Origin: JAJFFW01 sp038534195
Lineage (GTDB): Bacteria; Pseudomonadota; Alphaproteobacteria; Caulobacterales; Parvularculaceae
Assembly (NCBI GenBank): GCA_038534195.1
Contig: JBCAXE010000017.1
Coordinates: 1 to 64,000, forward strand
Length of the DNA stretch: 64,000 nt
Direction: 5' to 3'
Part shown: positions 34,778 to 41,750 of the stretch, piece by piece
Layout of the letters: every line of letters begins with the position of its first letter
Numbering within the stretch: position 1 is the stretch's first letter
Translations under genes and position numbers: made by a program
Notes under the pieces: generated by a model
The model's database searches: none
What the model saw: only the letters and a program-made list of their open reading frames with translations
What the model was told of the DNA's origin: nothing

Positions 34778-35797
34778 ATGAAACCAATCCCGCTCACCGT
34801 ACAAACGCTCTATCAGGATCTCCTACAAGCCCATCTCGATCGCCCGCCTGAAGAAATGGCGGGGTCGCCCCACTTGCGTACGATTGGCGGCAAAGCCTTT
34901 TGGTATGTCTCTGTGCGCGGTCCGGGCGGCGCGCACCGCCAACGGTTCATCGGTCCCGACGACGAAAAGACGCGCACACGGATCGAACGCTGGAAATCAG
35001 TGCGCGACGATGCGCGCGCCTTCCGCGCCAGCGCTTCTCAAAAAGCCGGCGCACTGCGCGCCGCCCGTCTTCCAGCGCTCGATATGACGACAGGCAAAGT
35101 ATTGCGGGCCTTCGCCCAAGCCGGCGCCTTTCGGCTTGGCGGCGTATTGGTCGGAACACACGCCTTCCGGCTTTATGACTTTGAACTCGGAGCGCGCATC
35201 TCGTCGAACGCCACAGCCATCACCGGCGATATTGATGTCGCCTCTTTTGAAAAACTCTCGGTCTCTGTTGACGATTATACCAGTCCCGAACTGACCGAAA
35301 TATTGTCGATATTAGGTTTGTCGCCAGTCGGATCGTTAGACTTAAAAAAGCCGACGCGATGGCGCATGATTGACAGCGATTTCGTCGTCGACTTTCTGGC
35401 GCCCTCATTTGATGAAACAGAAGGGCCGCAAAAACTGGAAGCCTTCGGCGTATGGGCGCAGGGCCTTCACTTCCTCAATTTTCTAATTCGCGATCCGATC
35501 CCCGCCGTCGGCCTTTACAGAGAAGGGGTCTTGCTTCAAATCCCGCGACCGGAACGGTATGCCGTTCACAAACTAATCGTGGCGGCGCGGCGCGCCGGGC
35601 CGAACCGTGCGAAAGCGGAAAAAGACCTGGAGCAAGCGCGCGCCCTGATCGCGGCTCTGAGCGAATCACGCCCGAGCGACCTAATCATTGCATTTGACGA
35701 TGCGAATAGCCGGGGAAAGGCCTGGCGCGACGCCATTGAGACATCGCTTAAGCGCGCGCCAGATGTTCGCACCATGCTCGAGGCACTTAACGACTAG
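34778..35797 (+). CDS. GSU2403-family nucleotidyltransferase-fold protein
   Basis: From the ATG at 34778 the protein has 339 residues; the upstream extension from 34682 is unlikely. It resembles the GSU2403 family (NTP_transf_8). The N-terminal half is an Arg-rich helical region. The nucleotidyltransferase part shows FRLGGVLVGTHAF (about 118-130) followed by ITGDIDVASFE with the D151/D153 acidic pair, then a helical C-terminus. The base or amino-acid target is not known for this family, and such folds range from RNA enzymes to toxin-like AMPylators. It stands alone behind a strong palindrome and is convergent with prfB. Transfer is possible but not shown. Confidence 0.75.
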   Translation: MKPIPLTVQTLYQDLLQAHLDRPPEEMAGSPHLRTIGGKAFWYVSVRGPGGAHRQRFIGPDDEKTRTRIERWKSVRDDARAFRASASQKAGALRAARLPALDMTTGKVLRAFAQAGAFRLGGVLVGTHAFRLYDFELGARISSNATAITGDIDVASFEKLSVSVDDYTSPELTEILSILGLSPVGSLDLKKPTRWRMIDSDFVVDFLAPSFDETEGPQKLEAFGVWAQGLHFLNFLIRDPIPAVGLYREGVLLQIPRPERYAVHKLIVAARRAGPNRAKAEKDLEQARALIAALSESRPSDLIIAFDDANSRGKAWRDAIETSLKRAPDVRTMLEALND

Positions 35798-35845
35798 TGG
35801 CGGCGAACACCGGAGCCAACAAAGGTGTGATTCCGGCGCCGCACC

Positions 35846-36950
35846 CTATTTTCCCGCAACCCGTTGCGCCAGCGCCGCGGTCATGAACGCATCTAAATCG
35901 CCGTCGAGGACATTGTCCGGGCTCGGATTTTCGATCTGCGTGCGCAGGTCCTTCACCATCTGGTAGGGTTGAAGCACGTAGGAGCGGATCTGATGGCCCC
36001 AGCCGATATCGGTCTTGCTCGCGGCTTCAGCCTGAGCGGCCTCTTCGCGCTTTTGCAGCTCCACTTCGTAAAGCCGCGCGCGCAGCATATCCCAGGCGGT
36101 GGCGCGGTTCTTATGTTGCGAGCGTTGGTTCTGACATTGCACCACAATCCCCGACGGCTCGTGGGTGATGCGCACGGCGCTGTCGGTGGTGTTCACATGC
36201 TGGCCGCCGGCGCCCGATGCGCGGAATGTGTCGATGCGGCAATCGCTTTCGTTGATCTCGATATCGATCGTGTCGTCGATCACCGGATAGACCCAGACCG
36301 AAGCGAAAGACGTGTGGCGTTTGGCGTTTGAGTCAAACGGCGAAATCCGCACCAGCCGATGCACGCCCGACTCCGTCTTGAGCCAGCCGTAGGCGTTTAA
36401 CCCCTTCACCAGAATAGTTGCGGACTTGATGCCAACCTCGTCGCCGGGCTGCTCCTCGATCACTTCGGTCTTGAAGCCCGCCTTTTGGGCCCAGCGCAAA
36501 TACATGCGCAAGAGCATGGAGGCCCAATCATTAGCCTCGGTGCCGCCGGCGCCAGGATGAACCTCGATGAAGCAGTCGTTCTTGTCAGCCTCGCCCGAGA
36601 GAAGCGCCTCGCTTTCCGCCTTCGCTGCCTTCTTGGCGAGTGCGGCGAGCATCGCCTGAGCCTCGTCAAGGGAGGCCTCGTCGCCCTCCTCTTCCGCCAT
36701 CTCTGCGAGCGCGAGCGTGTCTTCGAGGTCCGCAGTGAACGCGCCGACGGCGTTGATCTGGCTTTCGAGACTTGTTCGCTCCTGCATCAGCTTTTGCGCC
36801 GCGTCCGGATTGTCCCAGAGGGTCGGGTCTTCTGCTTTTTCGTTTAATTCGCGCAGTCGGTCGTTGGCGACATCCCAGTCAAAGACGCCTCCTCAGCAGT
36901 TCGATCGACTGCTTGATTTCGCCGGCGACGGTTTCAAATTCAGCGCGCAT
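35846..36950 (-). CDS. prfB: Peptide chain release factor 2, programmed +1 frameshift
   Basis: RF2 ends translation at UGA and UAA. The first 23 codons run from the ATG at 36950 (MRAEFETVAGEIKQSIELLR) to CTT at 36884-36882, where an in-frame TGA stop follows. Skipping one base (36881) continues with GAC TGG and the 344-residue remainder, 367 in all. The main frame contains the UGA/UAA-recognition SPF in RLVRISPFDSNAKRHTS and the catalytic GGQ in RASGAGGQHVNT. A reader calling a single frame would start late at 36787 and miss 54 residues. Confidence 0.97.
36878..36893 (-). other. prfB: Programmed +1 ribosomal frameshift site of prfB
   Basis: On the minus strand AGGAGG (36893-36888) is an internal Shine-Dalgarno-like element. 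It is followed after three bases by CTT TGA C (36884-36878), the standard slippery codon and stop. Low RF2 slows reading of the UGA and favours the +1 shift, giving feedback control. All elements are in the expected spacing. Confidence 0.95.
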
Positions 36951-37075
36951 GAAGGCGGCTCCGTTTAGTCTATCGTAAAGCGCGCACATTGGATGCGCGC
37001 GATTTCACTATAGGTCTTCAAATGAAAATCGATTCGGCGCAAGCCCCGCGGCGATCAAATTGAGCGCGGGCTGAA

Positions 37076-39724
37076 TTAAAAGAGACCTTCCAGCTCTTCT
37101 TCCGGCTCTTCAGGCGTAACGGACGGCGCCGCGCTCAAAGGATCGAGCGAGAAAACGTCATCCGTCAACGATCCGGCGGCGAGCACGTCTTCGGCTTTAA
37201 ACGCCTCGAGGATTACATTTCCGTCGCCGGGTCCGGCCGGCTTTCCGGTCTTGGCGTTGACGCGCACCAGGCGAATGCCGGACGGGACGCGGAACGGAAT
37301 GGCGGGCTCTTCCTTCAGCGCGTCCGCCATGAACTCGGCGAAGATCGGCGCCGCGACCGTGCCGCCCGCCTCGCCGCGGCCAAGCGATTGCGGCAGGTCG
37401 AAACCCACATAGACCCCGGCCGCAAGATCGGGCGAGAAGCCAACGAACCACGCGTCTTTATAGTCGTTTGTGGTGCCGGTTTTGCCGGCGATCGGATGGT
37501 CGATCACTTTGCGCACCGCCGAGCCGGTGCCGCGCTGGACGACGCCCTGCAGCATCGAGACCATCTGATAGGCCGTACGCGGATCGACAATTTGTTCGCG
37601 CAGGTCGGCGAGCTGCGGTTCCGGTTGATCGGTCCAGCCGGGCGTATTGCAGGTCTGACAGACGCGCTTGTCATGCTTGTAGATCGTCTTGCCGTTGCGA
37701 TCCTGCACCCGGTCGATGATGAACGGCGTCGTTTCCTTGCCGCCATTGACGAAAGTCGCGTAAGCGGCGGTGATGCGGTCGAGCGTCGTCTCGCCTGAAC
37801 CGAGGGAGATCGCCAACTCGCGCGGCAGAGTATCGGAGAGATTAAAGCGCTCCACATAATCCATGATGCGGCCGATGCCGAGATCCTGCGCGAGGCGCGC
37901 GGTCATGGTGTTGCGCGACTTTTCAATCCCGTGACGCAGCGTTGACTCCCCGCCATAGCGGCCTTCCACATAATTGCCGGGCTTGTACCAACTGTCTTCG
38001 CCAGGCGCGACGAAGGGCGCATCAAGCACGATCGAGGCTGGCGTGTAGCCGCTGTCGAGCGCAACGGAATAAACGAACGGCTTGAAGGTCGAGCCCGGTT
38101 GGCGGCGCGCCTGGAGCGCGCGGTTGAATTCCGACATCTGGAATGAAAACCCGCCGACCATGGCGAGCACCCGCCCCGTATGCGGATCAATCGCCACAAG
38201 GCCGCCATTTACCGCAGGCGCCTGGCGCAAATGGTAGACGCCGTCTACGGCGCTCGCCTCAACAAAAATGATATCGCCCTCGGACAAGACATCGCTCGCC
38301 GCGGAGATTTCATCTTTCAATTCGTCTACGGACTCATAGGCGCGCGCCCAAACGAGATTTTCGAGCGGGATCGCGCCTTCGCTTCCGTCTTCAAAGCCGA
38401 CTTTCGCTTCCGACTTGCTTGCGGAGAGCACCACCGCCGTGCGCCAGGGCGAGAGGTCGTCGGCCACTTTGCGCACGTCGGCGAGTTCTTTCAGTTTCGC
38501 CGCAAAGGTTTCGGCCCAATCGTCGCCGAGCGAAATCTGGTCGATCGCGCCGCGCCATCCGTGGCGCTGGTCATATTCGACGAGCCATTTGCGTAACGCG
38601 TTGCCGGCGGCGCGCTGCAGGGACGGGTTCACCGTCGTCCTCACCGCAAGGCCGCCGTCATAGAGCGCTTCGACGCCGTAAAGCGCGGCGGTCTGCTTAC
38701 GGACTTCTTCAGCAAAATATTCCGACGCCCAGTCGCGCGCGCCAAGCGGCGGCGCGATTTCTGCGCCAAGGTCGGCGTCCTGCGCGGTCTTCGCCTCTTC
38801 CGGCGTCAGGTGACCGTCGTCGCGCAGCCGCCCGATCACCCAGTTGCGGCGTTCGATCGCGCGATCGCGATTGCGCACAGGGTGATAATTGCTGGGTCCT
38901 TTCGGGATCGCCGCGAGATAGGCCGCTTCGTGCACGTCCAATTCATCCAGCGATTTGTCGAAATAGTTGAGCGCCGCCGCCGCCACGCCATAGGAGCGGT
39001 TGCCGAGGTAAATCTCGTTTAAATAAAGCTCGAGAATCTGGTCCTTGGTGAACGCTTTTTCGATCCGGCGCGTCACCAGCCATTCTTTCAGCTTGCGGTC
39101 GAGCCGTTGTTCACTGGACAGAAGAAAGACCTTCGCCACTTGCTGCGTGATGGTCGAGCCGCCTTCAAGCCGGCGCCCCTGCGCAATGTTGCTCACATTA
39201 GAGATTTGCGCGCGCACAACGCCCTTCACGTCGAGGCCACTGTGATTGTAGAAATTCTTGTCTTCCGCCGAGACGAATGCGTTCTTCACACGCGACGGAA
39301 TGACGTCGATGGGCACGAACAGCCGCCGTTCGCGCGCGAATTCCGCGACCAACGTGCCGTCGCCTGCGTAGACGCGCGTCGTTACCGGCGGCTCATAGTC
39401 GGCCAGCACTTCATAATCAGGCAAGTCGGCGGCCAGGCGATTGAGATAGAGCCCGGAAAACGCCATGGCGCCCACAAGACCGAGAATGCCGACCGCGACC
39501 ACGAGCCCGGCGCCCTCGATCGCCAGTCCCAAAAAGCCTCCGCCTGAGGATTTTTTGACTGGCGGCTCGGCGTAGGCGGGCGGGCGTTCAGGCGCGGCCA
39601 ACGGCGCGGCGCTCGTCCGTTCGGGTGCTTTCGGCGCTGCGACAGGCGCATCGGACGCCGCCTTTTGAGCAGGCTTGGGCGCTGGTTTGGGCGTTGGCGG
39701 CGTTTTGGTCGGATCGTCGGCCAT
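37076..39724 (-). CDS. mrcA: Penicillin-binding protein 1A
   Basis: A bifunctional peptidoglycan synthase with 882 residues from the ATG at 39724; an in-frame TTG five codons earlier is less likely. A Pro/Ala/Lys-rich cytoplasmic tail (about 1-65) precedes one anchor helix. The GT51 domain shows the catalytic Glu in SAEDKNFYNHSGLD, GGSTITQQVAKV and RKLKEWLVTRRIEKAFTKDQILELYLNEIYLGN. The transpeptidase domain has the Ser in QPGSTFKPFVY (SxxK), SRN (SxN) and AGKTGTTNDYKDAWFVGF (KTG). The CxxC in RVCQTCNTPGW is unusual. It lies 130 bases past an amidase gene on the same strand. Confidence 0.95.
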   Translation of the reverse strand: MADDPTKTPPTPKPAPKPAQKAASDAPVAAPKAPERTSAAPLAAPERPPAYAEPPVKKSSGGGFLGLAIEGAGLVVAVGILGLVGAMAFSGLYLNRLAADLPDYEVLADYEPPVTTRVYAGDGTLVAEFARERRLFVPIDVIPSRVKNAFVSAEDKNFYNHSGLDVKGVVRAQISNVSNIAQGRRLEGGSTITQQVAKVFLLSSEQRLDRKLKEWLVTRRIEKAFTKDQILELYLNEIYLGNRSYGVAAAALNYFDKSLDELDVHEAAYLAAIPKGPSNYHPVRNRDRAIERRNWVIGRLRDDGHLTPEEAKTAQDADLGAEIAPPLGARDWASEYFAEEVRKQTAALYGVEALYDGGLAVRTTVNPSLQRAAGNALRKWLVEYDQRHGWRGAIDQISLGDDWAETFAAKLKELADVRKVADDLSPWRTAVVLSASKSEAKVGFEDGSEGAIPLENLVWARAYESVDELKDEISAASDVLSEGDIIFVEASAVDGVYHLRQAPAVNGGLVAIDPHTGRVLAMVGGFSFQMSEFNRALQARRQPGSTFKPFVYSVALDSGYTPASIVLDAPFVAPGEDSWYKPGNYVEGRYGGESTLRHGIEKSRNTMTARLAQDLGIGRIMDYVERFNLSDTLPRELAISLGSGETTLDRITAAYATFVNGGKETTPFIIDRVQDRNGKTIYKHDKRVCQTCNTPGWTDQPEPQLADLREQIVDPRTAYQMVSMLQGVVQRGTGSAVRKVIDHPIAGKTGTTNDYKDAWFVGFSPDLAAGVYVGFDLPQSLGRGEAGGTVAAPIFAEFMADALKEEPAIPFRVPSGIRLVRVNAKTGKPAGPGDGNVILEAFKAEDVLAAGSLTDDVFSLDPLSAAPSVTPEEPEEELEGLF

Positions 39725-39855
39725 AGTCTCACTCTTCAAACAGATCGCACCTAACGGCGCGTTTCTTTAGTAGCGCAATTCTGTGGAAGCGGCGAGACGA
39801 ATTGAAGGCGATTTGGCGTCGCGGGCGCGCTGAATCCCTGAATAAATGCTTAGAT

Positions 39856-41175
39856 TCAGCCCGCCTGTCGCGGTTCGGCAACGCTCGCCTCCGCCGCTTT
39901 CGCCTTTTCGTCAAAATATTGATCGATGGACGCCGCGACGGCTCTCATCGTTTTTTCCCGCCACTTTTTCGAATTCAGGTTCGCCTCGTCCTTTTCGTTG
40001 GAAATAAAGGCAAGCTCCAACAGGACCGCCGGCACGTCTGGCGCCAGAAGCACCCGCAGGTCTTTCTTCCTCAGCGAGTTTTTGAGCATCGGCGTCACGC
40101 CTTCCAGATTATTCGCCAGCATCGCCGCAAATTTCTGAGAGCTGGTGAGCGTCGCGGTTTGTGCGACGTCATAAAGAATGCCGCCAAGGCCCGGATCAAC
40201 CTCGCTCATTTTCAGATCGTAGACCTGAAAATCATCCTGAGTGAGAGCCTCTTCCGCCGACCGCTCCTTGCCCTCTTCCGAAAGCGTATAGACCGACCCG
40301 CCGCGCACTTCTTTATCGTCGAGGGCGTCCGCATGTACGGAAATGAACAGATCAGGTTTCGCCTTCAGCGCCGCCTCGTAGCGTTGTTTGGCGCCAAGGC
40401 GCGTGTCGTCAGCGCGGGTCAGAATGATTTTGTATCGGCCTTTGGCTTTCAGCATGTCGGCTAGCGCCAGTGAGGCTGCGAGCGTGACCGTCTTTTCGCG
40501 CGTGCCGTTCTGGCCCTCAGCGCCCGGGTCGCCGCCGCCATGGCCGGGGTCGATAACGATTGTCGGCCAGTCGGCGCCCGCAAGGCGCGGCGCAGGCCGC
40601 TTCGGCTCCGGCGTTTCAATGGCTGGCGCGGCGGCCGGCGCAGCGACGGGTGCGCGCTCCGGCGCAGCATTCGCCTCAATAACAGCGGTTATGTCTTTGT
40701 ATTTCTTCGGCAAGCTCGCGATCAGTTCGCCCTTTGGCGCGGAGTGCAGATCGATCACGAGGCGATGATGGGCGACGTCCCCGCGCGGGTCCAATACGAA
40801 GGCTTTGTCCAGTTTGGCGGTCCGACCCAAAGCGAACGTCAATGTGGTGGCGCCGCCTGCGGGCTCTAATCTGTATGACGCCACATGCCCTTTACCGGCC
40901 GCGCCTTTCACACGGGCTGTCGGCGTAACGTCTTTAAGAGTGACGATTAGGCTGCCGGCGCCGGCGCTATCCCCAGCGAGGTCGTAATCCGCCGCGCCGC
41001 TGATATCGAGAACGATGCGGGTTTTGTCCGCCGACGTGATCCCGAAACGCACATCAAGGAGCGTCGCGGCCGAGGCTGCGCCGGTCAGCGCCGCCAACAC
41101 CGTCAAAAGAATCGCCAAGGCCCGGCCAACTGAGGCCGCCGCCAGCCGATATCGCAACAAAAAGCTCATAAGCAT
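39856..41175 (-). CDS. amiC: N-acetylmuramoyl-L-alanine amidase with AMIN domain
   Basis: The 439-residue protein has a long signal sequence (about 1-36), an AMIN domain (about 40-150) that targets the division site, a Pro/Ala linker (about 170-200) and a zinc Amidase_3 domain (about 205-425). The metal and catalytic motifs are IVIDPGHGGGDPGAEG, the Glu in NGTREKTV, SVHADAL and LLELAFISN. It cuts septal peptidoglycan and helps daughter-cell separation. A TTAA-N7-TTAA CtrA-type box lies 78-92 bases upstream, which suggests cell-cycle control. The symbol is by domain match. Confidence 0.93.
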   Translation of the reverse strand: MLMSFLLRYRLAAASVGRALAILLTVLAALTGAASAATLLDVRFGITSADKTRIVLDISGAADYDLAGDSAGAGSLIVTLKDVTPTARVKGAAGKGHVASYRLEPAGGATTLTFALGRTAKLDKAFVLDPRGDVAHHRLVIDLHSAPKGELIASLPKKYKDITAVIEANAAPERAPVAAPAAAPAIETPEPKRPAPRLAGADWPTIVIDPGHGGGDPGAEGQNGTREKTVTLAASLALADMLKAKGRYKIILTRADDTRLGAKQRYEAALKAKPDLFISVHADALDDKEVRGGSVYTLSEEGKERSAEEALTQDDFQVYDLKMSEVDPGLGGILYDVAQTATLTSSQKFAAMLANNLEGVTPMLKNSLRKKDLRVLLAPDVPAVLLELAFISNEKDEANLNSKKWREKTMRAVAASIDQYFDEKAKAAEASVAEPRQAG

Positions 41176-41252
41176 TTGTTAAACAATGGGTTGTCCGTAT
41201 TCACCGAAGCCGTCTCAAAACCCAAAAGACGCCGCATCCTTTTCACTTACCG

Positions 41253-41267
41253 TTAATGACGCCTTAA
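41253..41267. promoter_or_regulatory. CtrA-type binding site TTAA-N7-TTAA
   Basis: TTAA (41253-41256), seven bases and TTAA (41264-41267) followed by C give the consensus full-length CtrA site. It sits in the gap between the divergent amidase and rne genes. CtrA is the cell-cycle regulator of alphaproteobacteria. A control of the amidase would fit its division role. Confidence 0.5.
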
Positions 41268-41423
41268 CATCTTTCTTACTTTGCTATGAAATAGTGAGTC
41301 GTCGTGAGGGAATGCTTTTCTTTTTCCCCGCCGTCAGGCATTGTGGCGGCGAGTCGTGTCCTCTGTCTTGAATATCACGTGCGAGGAAACACTTGGAAGT
41401 TTTATCTAATCCGCCAGGATCAA

Positions 41424-41449
41424 GGTAATCGGGCGGATTACCCGTTTTT
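41424..41449 (+). terminator. Terminator/attenuator-like hairpin in the rne leader
   Basis: A perfect seven-base stem, GGTAATC/GATTACC around GGGCG, is followed within two bases by GTTTTT. In the 5' leader of rne it could end or attenuate transcription, or be part of an RNase E target fold. The short T-tract leaves this uncertain. Confidence 0.4.
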
Positions 41450-41750
41450 CGGAGATGATTGCGATGGTCGCAATCAATTCGGGAACATTGCCGGCGGCTC
41501 CCCAGCCGGCGCGCGCGACGCCAGCAAGGGCTGGAAGATGCGCTCGGAGCCATCAACGGCGCTTAAAGCGCCATCTTTTAACCGCAGGCCCGTCCCCGGA
41601 TCTGCAAAAGAAACACGCCGATGACGCACCACAGACGGATACATTATGACCGCGGCTCCTCCCGAGCCGGTCGCCGTCCTTTGTTGACGCGTCGGCTTCA
41701 AAAGATAAGCAGCGCCGGACAGCCTCCGGGACGCTGCGGAGCACTCAACA

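Larger units (their letters stand above)
41176..41750 (+). other. Long hairpin-rich 5' leader of rne
   Basis: No gene is supported in these 575 bases. On the plus strand there are clean hairpins: GGTAATC/GATTACC (41424-41442) followed by a CGTTTTT tail, TGATTGCGA/TCGCAATCA (41456-41476), and GGCGCTTAAAGCGCC (41558-41572) followed by ATCTTTT. RNase E mRNAs of other bacteria carry long structured leaders used in autoregulation. This one is not a known Rfam type that I can recall, so its role is inference. The left part also holds the CtrA box. Confidence 0.6.
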
